In this document: positions 15,088 to 23,563 of the stretch, in pieces
Position numbering within the stretch: position 1 is the stretch's first letter
How the letters are laid out: every line of letters begins with the position of its first letter
Assembly (NCBI GenBank): GCA_016788065.1
Contig: JAEUTI010000077.1
Coordinates: 34,628 to 98,627, forward strand
Reading direction: 5' to 3'
Source: Bacteroidia bacterium
GTDB taxonomy: Bacteria; Bacteroidota; Bacteroidia; AKYH767-A; OLB10
Length of the DNA: 64,000 bases
The notes under the pieces: model-generated
The model's database searches: none
What the model saw: only the letters and a program-made list of their open reading frames with translations
What the model was told of the DNA's origin: nothing
Made by a program: the position numbers and the translations under genes

Positions 15088-16854
15088 TCAGTTTTGAGGT
15101 ACTTCCTTGAATTGAATTTCATAAAGCTGATAGTAGAAACCACCTTTAGCCAGGAGTTCCTGATGGTTACCTGACTCTACGATTTTCCCCTGATCCATTA
15201 CAATGATTTTCGAAGCATTCTGAATAGTTGCGAGTCGGTGAGCAATTACAATAGAAGTACGGCCTTTGGTAATGACTTTTGTAGCATGTGTTATCATTGC
15301 TTCACTTTCCGAATCAATGGAAGACGTGGCTTCATCCAGGATTAGCACTGAAGGATTAAAAACATAAGCTCTGATGAATGAGATCAGCTGCCTCTGCCCC
15401 ATTGAAAGCATTGCACCCCGTTCACCGGGATTAAATTGGAGGCCGCCCGGCAATTTGTCGATGAATGAATCGGCACCTACTTGTCGGGCGCCATGCTGCA
15501 CCTGAGCTAAAGTGATAGATGGATCATCAAGTGTGATATTTTTTTCAATAGTGTCGGAAAAAAGAAAAACATCTTGCAGTACCAATGCGATATTGCTGCG
15601 AAGTGATTTTACATCATAATCATATAAGTCGATATCATCGATCAGAATCTGTCCTTTGGAAATATCATAAAACCGGTTAATCAGATTGATAATAGTGGAT
15701 TTTCCGGCTCCGGTAGCTCCAACAAATGCAAGTGTTTCTCCCGGGTGTGCAATGAAAGATACATCTCGCAGCACCCAATCTTCATTTTGATAAGCAAACC
15801 ACACATTTCGGAATTCTATTTTCCCTTTCAGGTTATCAGCTGTTTTGTAAGTTCCTGCAAGTTGATTTCCGGAAGGCGTATCAAATACCTTAAAAATCCG
15901 CTCTGAGCTTACCATTCCCATTTGAAGCGTATTGAACTTATCTGCCAATTCACGAATAGGCCGGAACAGCATATTGATTAGCATAATAAAAGATACTACC
16001 GTTCCAAAACTTGCCTGACCTTCTATTACGTTACCGGCACCCCACCATACTATGAGTCCAATGGAAATTGCGGACAAAATTTCCACAACCGGAAAAAAAA
16101 TACTGTAATACCAGACCGATTTTACATTGGCGATGCGATGTTGTTTGTTGATCTCTTTAAAATTTTCGAATGAAATTTGTTCCCGATTAAAAACCTGAAC
16201 TATTTTTATCCCGGTAAGATGTTCCTGAACAAAAACGTTCAGTGCAGCAACCTGAGTCCGGACATCATTAAATGTCTTTTTAATTTTATTCTTAAAGATA
16301 TTGGTAGCGATCAGCAATAACGGCAATGTGCTTAAGCTGATGAGGGTAAGTTGCCAGTCGACATAAAACATATAACTGATGATAACCACCAATTGTAAAA
16401 TATCCCCAATAATTACAATCAGACCATCTGAAAATATATCTGCAATAGTTTCCATATCGGAAACAGTTCGTGTTACCGGAGTACCTACGGGAGTTTTATC
16501 GAAATAAGGCATTTTAAACCTGACAATGTGATTGAAGAGTTTCACACGCATATCACGTATTACAAACTGGCCCAATAAGTTGGTCTGGTGACTGTGAAAA
16601 AATTGCAGGAGACTTTGAAATAACAGCACGCCAATCATCAGCATGGTCATGTTCAGCAGACCTATCAGGTCACTGTTGGTTATATAGCCATCCAATGTTA
16701 ATTGTGTCAGCCAGGGACGAACAGGACCAAGTAATGCCAGACCTACTGTTAAAACAACAGTATACCAAAAAATGCTTTTATAGGGTGAGACGAAAGCAAA
16801 GACTCTTTTCAGAACGGGTAAATCGATTGCTTTTCCGGTGACTCCAGTGCTCAT
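15088..16854 (-). CDS. ABC exporter, fused permease-ATPase (MsbA/MDR type)
   Basis: 588 residues. Six transmembrane helices (about 25-300) precede the nucleotide-binding domain, with Walker A GATGAGKST (379-387), signature LSMGQ (483-487, Met replacing the usual second Gly), Walker B LILDE (504-508) and a switch His in IAHRLATI. It is a half-transporter expected to homodimerise or pair with another half. The sequence is close to the Bacteroidota 'ABC transporter ATP-binding protein/permease' group related to MsbA; substrate (lipid or drug) undetermined. Starts 6 nt after the truA stop, so it is co-transcribed with truA. Confidence 0.92.
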   Translation of the reverse strand: MSTGVTGKAIDLPVLKRVFAFVSPYKSIFWYTVVLTVGLALLGPVRPWLTQLTLDGYITNSDLIGLLNMTMLMIGVLLFQSLLQFFHSHQTNLLGQFVIRDMRVKLFNHIVRFKMPYFDKTPVGTPVTRTVSDMETIADIFSDGLIVIIGDILQLVVIISYMFYVDWQLTLISLSTLPLLLIATNIFKNKIKKTFNDVRTQVAALNVFVQEHLTGIKIVQVFNREQISFENFKEINKQHRIANVKSVWYYSIFFPVVEILSAISIGLIVWWGAGNVIEGQASFGTVVSFIMLINMLFRPIRELADKFNTLQMGMVSSERIFKVFDTPSGNQLAGTYKTADNLKGKIEFRNVWFAYQNEDWVLRDVSFIAHPGETLAFVGATGAGKSTIINLINRFYDISKGQILIDDIDLYDYDVKSLRSNIALVLQDVFLFSDTIEKNITLDDPSITLAQVQHGARQVGADSFIDKLPGGLQFNPGERGAMLSMGQRQLISFIRAYVFNPSVLILDEATSSIDSESEAMITHATKVITKGRTSIVIAHRLATIQNASKIIVMDQGKIVESGNHQELLAKGGFYYQLYEIQFKEVPQN

Positions 16855-16860
16855 ATAATA

Positions 16861-17634
16861 TTATCCGGGAAATTGAAATCCGGCAGGTTCTGTTAAGTAT
16901 GGATAAGTAATTCTGGTGAGATAAAGACCCGCGGCAGGTGCAGATGTTCCGGCCTGGCTTCGGTTTTTAGCAAGCAGTATCTCATCCAGAGCTTCAGGAG
17001 GCATTTTCGCAGTGCCTACATCCAGTAAAGTTCCTACAATAGCTCTCACCATCCCACGCAGGAAGCGGTCGGCAGTAATTGTGAAGACAAGCATTTCATT
17101 GCGGTATTCCCACTGTGCATGTGTGATTTTGCAATTGTTGGTTTTTACCTGAGTATTGGATTTGCTGAAAGAGCTGAAATCGGTATGTGATTTTATAATA
17201 TCACATGCTTTTTGCATGAGATTTAAATCCGGATTCCGGAAACCATGAAATGCATAATCTCTGAGGAACGGATTTTTATTTCTGCAAATGAAGTATTCAT
17301 AAGTCCGGGATGTGGCATCAAACCGGGCATGTGCATTTTCCGGCACATCAATAATTTCATGAATGGCAATATCGTCGGGTAAAATTGCATTCAGCTGATA
17401 AAGCATTCTACCGGGATCGGCAATTGGCTCAGATAAGTCAAAATGTGCATAAAACATTCTGGCATGTACCCCTGCATCGGTTCTGCCGCAACCTGTGGTA
17501 GCAACTTCATGACCGGAAATCACAGTAAGTGCCTGATTCAGTTTTTCCTGCACAGAAATTGCATTTTCCTGAATTTGCCAACCCGAATAATGGGTTCCCT
17601 GAAAGGAAAGGCGTACAAAATAACGATGAGTCAT
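16861..17634 (-). CDS. truA: tRNA pseudouridine(38-40) synthase TruA
   Basis: 257 residues, full length. Converts uridines 38-40 in the tRNA anticodon stem-loop to pseudouridine. The catalytic motif GRTDAGVHA has its Asp at residue 53; FLRGMVRAIVGTLLDVG near the C-terminus is the second hallmark of the family, and the N-terminus (FVRLSFQGTHYSGWQIQ) is typical. First gene of a two-gene operon with the ABC exporter; a -7 box lies upstream at 17666. Confidence 0.97.
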   Translation of the reverse strand: MTHRYFVRLSFQGTHYSGWQIQENAISVQEKLNQALTVISGHEVATTGCGRTDAGVHARMFYAHFDLSEPIADPGRMLYQLNAILPDDIAIHEIIDVPENAHARFDATSRTYEYFICRNKNPFLRDYAFHGFRNPDLNLMQKACDIIKSHTDFSSFSKSNTQVKTNNCKITHAQWEYRNEMLVFTITADRFLRGMVRAIVGTLLDVGTAKMPPEALDEILLAKNRSQAGTSAPAAGLYLTRITYPYLTEPAGFQFPG

Positions 17635-17665
17635 GACATATATCCGGTTCCTTCCCGGAAAGGTG

Positions 17666-17673
17666 CAAAGGTA
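17666..17673 (-). promoter_or_regulatory. -7 box of truA operon
   Basis: The minus strand reads TACCTTTG, an exact TAnnTTTG match, 31 nt before the truA ATG. The -33 position is not conserved. Confidence 0.5.
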
Positions 17674-17768
17674 CGAAGTTGAGGAATAAAAGACCTGAAA
17701 GAATAATTTGCTGATAGAATCGTTAATAAGTCGTTATTCGTTAGAACTTTAGCAGGCATTGTTTTTAA

Positions 17769-17776
17769 TACCTTTG
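17769..17776 (+). promoter_or_regulatory. -7 box of the Bat operon
   Basis: TACCTTTG matches exactly, about 100 nt before moxR. TTTA at 17748-17751 could serve as -33 at a slightly short spacing of 17 nt. Confidence 0.5.
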
Positions 17777-17841
17777 CGATCAGACAGAAAACGGATAAAA
17801 CCGTTAATTATAGCTTTGTCTTCATAAAAATTTCATGGATT

Positions 17842-17866
17842 GGGCTCTAATATTGAGCCCGTTTTT
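17842..17866 (+). promoter_or_regulatory. Terminator-like hairpin in the moxR leader (possible attenuator)
   Basis: GGGCTC and GAGCCC (6 bp) pair around a 7-nt loop, followed by GTTTTT, 11 nt before the moxR ATG. A smaller hairpin (AACGG with CCGTT) lies about 50 nt upstream in the same leader. Its position between the promoter candidate and the first gene suggests attenuation or a remnant terminator of a lost upstream gene. Confidence 0.55.
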
Positions 17867-17877
17867 AAACGCATCAT

Positions 17878-18864
17878 ATGACAGATATCAGGGAAATTAA
17901 TGAGCGCATCCAGCAGGAAAGTGCATTTGTAGAGCTTTTAAATCTGGAGGTAGGAAAAGCCATCATAGGCCAGAAATATATGCTGGAAAGGCTTTTAATA
18001 GGTTTACTTTCAAATGGTCACCTGTTATTGGAAGGTGTTCCGGGATTGGCTAAAACACTGGCAATAAAATCGCTGGCATCAGCTATACATTCTAAATTCA
18101 GCAGAATTCAGTTCACGCCTGATTTATTGCCGGCGGATTTGCTGGGAACCATGATATACAACCAGAAAAAGGAGGAGTTTACTGTTCGTAAAGGACCTTT
18201 ATTTTCCAACTTTATATTGGCCGATGAAATTAACCGTGCCCCTGCTAAAGTGCAAAGTGCCTTGCTGGAGGCTATGCAGGAGCGTCAGGTAACCATTGGT
18301 GAGGAAACTTTCCATTTGGAAGAACCATTTTTGGTTTTAGCAACCCAGAATCCTATTGAGCAGGAAGGAACTTATCCCCTGCCTGAAGCTCAGCTGGATC
18401 GTTTCATGCTGAAAATTGTGATTGGTTATCCAAATAAGGAAGAGGAACGTTTGATCATTCGCCAGAATCTAAATCCTGAACCAATTAAAATAAATCCGGT
18501 TGTTACAACCAATGAAATTCTGAAAGCCCGTAAAGTGGTGAAGGAAGTTTATATGGATGAGAAAATCGAAAAGTACATTCTGGATATAGTATTCGCAACC
18601 CGTTTCCCTGCCGACAATAATCTTGGTAAACTGAAGCAATTAATCAGTTACGGAGCATCGCCACGGGCAAGTATAAACCTTGCGCTTGCTTCCAAAGCTT
18701 ATGCATTTGTGAAGCGTCGCGGGTATGTTATTCCTGAAGATGTGCGAGCTGTTTGTCACGATATTCTTCGTCATCGTATTGGTTTAACTTATGAAGCGGA
18801 AGCAGAAAATGTTACAACCGATGAAGTCGTAAATGAAGTTTTAAATGCTGTTGAAGTGCCATAG
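17878..18864 (+). CDS. MoxR family AAA+ ATPase
   Basis: 328 residues. Cytoplasmic AAA+ ATPase thought to act as a chaperone with von Willebrand A (VWA) partners. Walker A GVPGLAKT (53-60), Walker B with ILADEINRA, sensor 1 ATQNPIEQEGTYPLPEAQLDRF and the sensor 2 Arg region (YGASPRASINL) are intact. It heads the operon moxR-DUF58-BatD-like-batA-batB-batC-batD-batE, the classic order in Bacteroidota, where the products form a membrane complex linked to aerotolerance and envelope stress. Regulation may involve the leader hairpin at 17842. Confidence 0.95.
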   Translation: MTDIREINERIQQESAFVELLNLEVGKAIIGQKYMLERLLIGLLSNGHLLLEGVPGLAKTLAIKSLASAIHSKFSRIQFTPDLLPADLLGTMIYNQKKEEFTVRKGPLFSNFILADEINRAPAKVQSALLEAMQERQVTIGEETFHLEEPFLVLATQNPIEQEGTYPLPEAQLDRFMLKIVIGYPNKEEERLIIRQNLNPEPIKINPVVTTNEILKARKVVKEVYMDEKIEKYILDIVFATRFPADNNLGKLKQLISYGASPRASINLALASKAYAFVKRRGYVIPEDVRAVCHDILRHRIGLTYEAEAENVTTDEVVNEVLNAVEVP

Positions 18865-18909
18865 TCGATAGAACTGGCTATTGTTATTTGAAACTTAAAT
18901 CAGAAAATT

Positions 18910-19785
18910 GTGGAAACCACTGAACTTTTAAAGAAAGTCAGGAAAATAGAGATTAAGACAAGAGGATTGTCAAATCAGATATTCTCCGGCGAATACCACT
19001 CCGCCTTCAAAGGCCGGGGAATGGCATTCAGTGAGGTACGTGAATATATGCCGGGTGATGATATCCGCAACATCGATTGGAATGTAACCGCACGCTTCAA
19101 TCATCCTTTTGTAAAGATTTTTGAGGAAGAGAGGGAATTAACAGTGATGTTATTGGTTGATATCAGTGCATCTGGTGATTATGGTACCCGCCGTCAATTT
19201 AAGAGGGAACTGATTACTGAATTGTGTGCGGTACTTTCGTTCAGTGCCATTCAGAACAATGATAAAATTGGCGTGATATTTTTTAGTGATAAGATTGAAA
19301 AATTCATCCCACCAAAGAAAGGAAAATCACACATACTTCGTATTATTCGGGAGCTGATTGACTTTAAGCCTTCTTCGCCCGGAACAGATATTGGTGGTGC
19401 TTTACGGTACTTTACCAATATGATTAAGAAGCGTAGTATTTCATTCCTGATTTCAGATTTTCAGTCAGCCGGTTATGATGATGCACTTAAAATAGCTGCC
19501 AGAAAGCACGATTTGGTGGCTATCCGCATTTATGATCACCGGGAGTCGGAATTGCCGGATATTGGACTCATCAGAATGCAGGATGCAGAAACGGGTTCTT
19601 TATTATGGGTCGACAGTTCAAATAAATCTACCCGTGAACAGTATCGGGCAAATTGGCTCAAGACCCAGAAAACGACTGAAGAGTTATTTGCCAGAAGCGG
19701 TGTTGACCAGGTGAAAATTGCTACCGATCAGAATTATGTTCAACCATTGATAAATCTGTTTAAGAAAAGGGAGAAAAGGGCGTGA
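18910..19785 (+). CDS. DUF58 / VWA-like protein of the Bat operon
   Basis: 291 residues from a GTG at 18910; the N-terminus METTELLKKVRKIEIKTRGL is the conserved family start, so the GTG is credible. The DUF58 signature DDIRNIDWNVTAR is at 50-62, followed by a VWA metal-site (MIDAS) motif DISAS (84-88). No transmembrane segment, so this is the soluble partner of MoxR. The next reading frame starts at 19782, inside its stop codon (GTGA overlap), indicating translational coupling. Confidence 0.93.
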   Translation: METTELLKKVRKIEIKTRGLSNQIFSGEYHSAFKGRGMAFSEVREYMPGDDIRNIDWNVTARFNHPFVKIFEEERELTVMLLVDISASGDYGTRRQFKRELITELCAVLSFSAIQNNDKIGVIFFSDKIEKFIPPKKGKSHILRIIRELIDFKPSSPGTDIGGALRYFTNMIKKRSISFLISDFQSAGYDDALKIAARKHDLVAIRIYDHRESELPDIGLIRMQDAETGSLLWVDSSNKSTREQYRANWLKTQKTTEELFARSGVDQVKIATDQNYVQPLINLFKKREKRA

Positions 19786-20771
19786 AGCAACCATCAACAT
19801 TCAAATTTTTTAAGATGACTGCCTGTAACCATTTTCTGATTGTGTTACTTGCTTTATTTTCTTTTGGAAATTCTCAGCTTAAAGCGCAGGATGTTCAGGC
19901 AACTATTTCAGCAGATACCAATGCCATTTTGATCGGGAATCAATTCCGAATGACTCTGGAACTGAAACATCCGGCCAACGTAACGGCACAATGGCCTAAC
20001 ATACCCGATACTTTTTCGCTGATGGAAGTTGTGCAGCGATCGCCGATTGATACCATCCAGGTTGCATCGGGTAATTCTATAACCAATTCTCAACATTTTG
20101 TAATTACAAGTTTTGATTCCGGTTATCATGTAATTCCTCCGTTTACATTTAACTATAAACTTTCTGGTGATACAACCACCTATTCATCAGAAACAGAGCC
20201 TTTACTTATTACCGTAACTTCAATTCCGGTTGATACAACCCGGGCAATTAAAGATTTAAAAGGTCAGGTTCATATTTCCTTTTCATGGATTGAACTACTA
20301 CCCTATTTAGGAATATTGTTGCTGGCAGTGTTAGCAGGATTTTTAGTTTACCGTTATCTTGAGAACAGAAAACGGAAAGTCGTTGCACCTGTGATTGCAG
20401 AAGTAAAAAGACCTGCCCATGAGATTGCTCTGGAAGCATTGAAAGAGCTTGATGAACGCAAATTATGGCAGCAAGGCAATTACAAGGCTTACTACACGGG
20501 ATTATCCGACATTACCCGAACTTTTATTGAAAACCGGTGGTCAGTTGCAGCAATGGAAATGACCACAGATGAAATACTCCATCTGACCATCATTGCGAAT
20601 CAGATTCCGGACAATTTCACTCAGGTAAAATATCTTTTAGAATTGGCCGACCTGGTAAAATTTGCCAAAGTTATACCCATTGCAAACGACAATGAACAAA
20701 GTATGAGAGCTGCCATAGCATTTGTAAATGGCAATATCTCAGGTAACTTAAAACCGGAGGATGCATCATGA
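19782..20771 (+). CDS. BatD-like membrane protein with cytoplasmic tail (between DUF58 and batA)
   Basis: 329 residues. Start at the overlapping GTG (19782); an internal ATG at 19815 would give a cleaner signal peptide. The layout is a signal sequence ending LKAQ, an Ig-like extracytoplasmic domain (about 37-150) similar to the N-terminal part of BatD, one transmembrane helix (171-191) and a helical cytoplasmic domain of about 130 residues (AHEIALEALKELDERKLW..., with WSVAAMEMTTDEIL). The tail resembles DUF4381 proteins of MoxR/VWA operons. A small protein of this type is regularly found at this position in Bacteroidota. Four-base overlap with batA. Confidence 0.8.
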   Translation: MKQPSTFKFFKMTACNHFLIVLLALFSFGNSQLKAQDVQATISADTNAILIGNQFRMTLELKHPANVTAQWPNIPDTFSLMEVVQRSPIDTIQVASGNSITNSQHFVITSFDSGYHVIPPFTFNYKLSGDTTTYSSETEPLLITVTSIPVDTTRAIKDLKGQVHISFSWIELLPYLGILLLAVLAGFLVYRYLENRKRKVVAPVIAEVKRPAHEIALEALKELDERKLWQQGNYKAYYTGLSDITRTFIENRWSVAAMEMTTDEILHLTIIANQIPDNFTQVKYLLELADLVKFAKVIPIANDNEQSMRAAIAFVNGNISGNLKPEDAS

Positions 20772-21763
20772 TTTTTGGAATTGAGTTTGCAAATCCCGGC
20801 TATTTATTCCTGCTGCTGCTGTTGCCTTTGATGGTTTTTATTCATTGGAGAATAAGGACACGTCGGCGTACCGATATCAGGGTTTCAGATATTAAAATTC
20901 TGAGTGGCTATCGAAAATCGTTCAGGCAAAAAATAGGCTGGTTGCCTTTGGTTTGCCGTTTGCTGGCTGTAGTGCTCATAGTGGTTGCATTAGCGCGACC
21001 CAGATCATCTTCAAAAGGCACCAATGTGACCTCCGAAGGAATTTCTATTGTATTGGCAATGGATGTCTCCAGCAGTATGTTGGCTGAAGATTTGCGACCA
21101 AACCGGATTGAAGCATCTAAAAGAGTTGCTGCTGATTTCATTTCAGGAAGGCCGACAGATTTAATGGGGCTTGTGGTGTTCAGCGGTGAGAGTTTTACAC
21201 AGTGTCCTATTACCAGTGATCATTCGGTGTTGCTCAATCTGATGGGTGATATAAAAAGTGGCGTATTGGAAGATGGTACTGCTTTGGGCGAAGGATTGGC
21301 AACTGCTATTGCAAGAATAAAAGACAGCAAAGCAAAAAGTAAAGTCATTATTTTGCTTACTGATGGGGTAAATAATTCTGGTTCTATTGCACCTGTTACT
21401 GCCGGGGAAATTGCCAAAACCTTCGGTATCCGCGTTTATACTATTGGTGTAGGCAGAAATGGTACAGCCCCCTACCCCTTTAAAACTCCTTTTGGAATCC
21501 AGTATCAGAATGTGGATGTTCAGATAGATGAGGAAATTCTGCAACAGATTTCTGAGGCAACAGATGCAAAATATTTCAGAGCGACTGACAATCGTAAACT
21601 GAAGGCCATTTATGAGGAAATAGATAAGATGGAAAAGACGAAAGTGGAGGTAACTGAATTCAGACGATATTCTGAAGACTTCTTTCCTTACGCACTTGCC
21701 GCAGCCTTATTGTTAATATTAGAATTCATTTTACGTTTCACAATTTTAAGAAGTTTACCCTGA
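20768..21763 (+). CDS. batA: BatA, VWA domain membrane protein
   Basis: 331 residues. Two N-terminal hydrophobic helices (about 9-26 and 58-76) are followed by a VWA domain with an intact metal-ion site, DVSSS (Asp99, Ser101, Ser103), plus T and D residues in GTALGEG and LLTDGVNNSG, and a C-terminal transmembrane helix (about 308-327). Together with BatB it forms the VWA core of the Bat complex. The start overlaps the upstream stop (ATGA). Paralogous to the next gene. Confidence 0.93.
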   Translation: MIFGIEFANPGYLFLLLLLPLMVFIHWRIRTRRRTDIRVSDIKILSGYRKSFRQKIGWLPLVCRLLAVVLIVVALARPRSSSKGTNVTSEGISIVLAMDVSSSMLAEDLRPNRIEASKRVAADFISGRPTDLMGLVVFSGESFTQCPITSDHSVLLNLMGDIKSGVLEDGTALGEGLATAIARIKDSKAKSKVIILLTDGVNNSGSIAPVTAGEIAKTFGIRVYTIGVGRNGTAPYPFKTPFGIQYQNVDVQIDEEILQQISEATDAKYFRATDNRKLKAIYEEIDKMEKTKVEVTEFRRYSEDFFPYALAAALLLILEFILRFTILRSLP

Positions 21764-21770
21764 TAAAATT

Positions 21771-22829
21771 ATGTTCAGGATAGCAAACCCGGATTACTTA
21801 TACCTGTACGCTTTGGTACCGGTTTTTCTGCTGTTGTTTCTGCTTATGAAACGGTGGAAGCGCCGTGCATTGGCAACATATGGCGATATGCATGTGATCG
21901 GAAGGTTGGTCGAAAATGTCTCTGTTTCGAAGCCATGGCTAAAGTTTACATTTTTGATGCTTGCCTATTGCTCTCTTGTAATGGCAATAGCAAGGCCCCA
22001 GATAGGATCCAAGTTGGAAGAAGTAAAACGCCAGGGCGTGGATGTAATGATAGCTCTGGATGTCTCGAACAGCATGAATGCGGAGGATATCAGGCCAAGC
22101 AGACTGGAGCGAAGCAAACAGGCTATTTATCGGCTGATAGATCAACTACAGGGTGATCGCATTGGATTGGTGGTATTTGCAGGTCAGGCATATGTGCAAT
22201 TACCCATTACTACTGATTACGGTGCCGCAAAACTATTTCTCTCCACTATTAACACCGGTATAGTGCCTACACAGGGCACTGCAATTGGAAGTGCCATCGA
22301 GAAATCGGTTGCCTCTATTGGAGACTCCGCAAAACATAACAGTGCAATAATCGTTATTACTGATGGGGAAAACCATGAAGATGATGCTATTTCTGCTGCG
22401 AAAGAAGCAGTCAGCAAGGGTATTACAGTTCATACTGTGGGGATGGGGTCTCCGGGCGGTGCACCTATCCCGGTTTTGAGAAACAATTCCCGAACAGGAT
22501 TTTTACAGGACCGGAATGGCACTACGGTGATCACCAAACTGGATGATGCCATGCTTCAGCAGATTGCAGATGCGGGGAAAGGTAAATTTATCAGAGCCAC
22601 CAATTCTGATGATGGCGTAAATGTTCTGATGAAAGAAATCAGTGCCATGGAAAAGAAAGAGTTTGCTTCTAAATTATTCACTGATTATGAGGATCAGTTT
22701 CAATATTTTTTAGCATTATCTTTACTATTTTTACTCCTCGATTTCCTGATTTCAGAACGTAGAAGTGAATTTATTGCCAAATTGAATCTTTTTGGTGAAA
22801 GAAAAGAAAAGGAGGTTAAAAAATCATGA
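21771..22829 (+). CDS. batB: BatB, VWA domain membrane protein
   Basis: 352 residues. Same architecture as BatA: N-terminal helices, VWA domain with DVSNS (Asp97, Ser99, Ser101), TQGTAIG and ITDGENHEDD, and a C-terminal helix near residue 320. It lies 7 nt after batA and overlaps batC by four bases. The BatA and BatB VWA domains are clearly homologous over their whole length, an old tandem duplication general to the operon type rather than recent. Confidence 0.93.
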   Translation: MFRIANPDYLYLYALVPVFLLLFLLMKRWKRRALATYGDMHVIGRLVENVSVSKPWLKFTFLMLAYCSLVMAIARPQIGSKLEEVKRQGVDVMIALDVSNSMNAEDIRPSRLERSKQAIYRLIDQLQGDRIGLVVFAGQAYVQLPITTDYGAAKLFLSTINTGIVPTQGTAIGSAIEKSVASIGDSAKHNSAIIVITDGENHEDDAISAAKEAVSKGITVHTVGMGSPGGAPIPVLRNNSRTGFLQDRNGTTVITKLDDAMLQQIADAGKGKFIRATNSDDGVNVLMKEISAMEKKEFASKLFTDYEDQFQYFLALSLLFLLLDFLISERRSEFIAKLNLFGERKEKEVKKS

Positions 22830-23563
22830 AAAAAGATAAACTGTTTCTTTTGACTTCATTGTTACTGATGGTAACCATGACTGCTTTTGCACAAAAAGAA
22901 AAGAAGGAAATAAGAGCCGGTAATGACAGGTATGAGAAAGGTAATTATAGTGATGCAGAAACCGAATATCGCAAGGCTCTCGAAAAGAATCAGTCCTCCT
23001 ACCCCGGTACCTATAATTTAGGGGGTGCATTGTACCGTCAGAAAAAATTTGATGAAGCAGTTCAGCAATATCAGCAAGCTATCGACAAAACCACTGATCC
23101 TAAGGAAAAAGCCTCTTCCTACCACAACCTTGGAAACTCAATGGTCAAGGCTCAGAAATATGCGGAAAGCATTGATGCTTACAAAAAGGCCTTGAAGCTT
23201 AATCCTTCCGATAATGATACGCGGTATAATTTGGCTTATGCTCAGGCCATGTTAAGAAAGCAGCAAGAGCAGCAACAACAGGATCAGCAGAACCAAAATC
23301 AGGACCAGCAAAATAAAGATCAGAAAAATCAGCAAAACAAGGATCAGCAGCAAAAAGATCAAAAGAACCAGGATCAGAAGTCGCAGGATCAAAAAAATAA
23401 GGAGCAGCAAAAAGATCAGCAAAAAAAAGAGGCACAACAGCCTAAAATTTCCAAAGAAGATGCGGAACGTTTGTTGAAAGCATTGAAAAATGATGAACAG
23501 AATCTGCAACAAAAATTATCCCGCAAGGAAGGTGAAAAAATAAGGATTGAAAAAGATTGGTAA
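22826..23563 (+). CDS. batC: BatC, TPR protein with Gln/Lys/Asp-rich tail
   Basis: 245 residues. Signal peptide (1-22, AFAQ), then two to three TPR units (about 28-145), then a low-complexity stretch of about 60 residues made almost only of Q, K, D, N and E (146-206), then a short helical end (ISKEDAERLLKALKNDEQNLQQKL). The TPR part probably scaffolds the periplasmic side of the Bat complex; a charged spacer is usual in the family but its length varies. The repetitive codons (cag/caa, aaa, gat) make this a likely site of replication slippage. One-base overlap (TAATG) with batD. Confidence 0.9.
   Translation: MKKDKLFLLTSLLLMVTMTAFAQKEKKEIRAGNDRYEKGNYSDAETEYRKALEKNQSSYPGTYNLGGALYRQKKFDEAVQQYQQAIDKTTDPKEKASSYHNLGNSMVKAQKYAESIDAYKKALKLNPSDNDTRYNLAYAQAMLRKQQEQQQQDQQNQNQDQQNKDQKNQQNKDQQQKDQKNQDQKSQDQKNKEQQKDQQKKEAQQPKISKEDAERLLKALKNDEQNLQQKLSRKEGEKIRIEKDW

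Noticed and set aside
23199..23512. Leu/Ile-rich open frames opposite batC
   Set aside because: Produced by the reverse complement of Gln/Lys/Asp codons.
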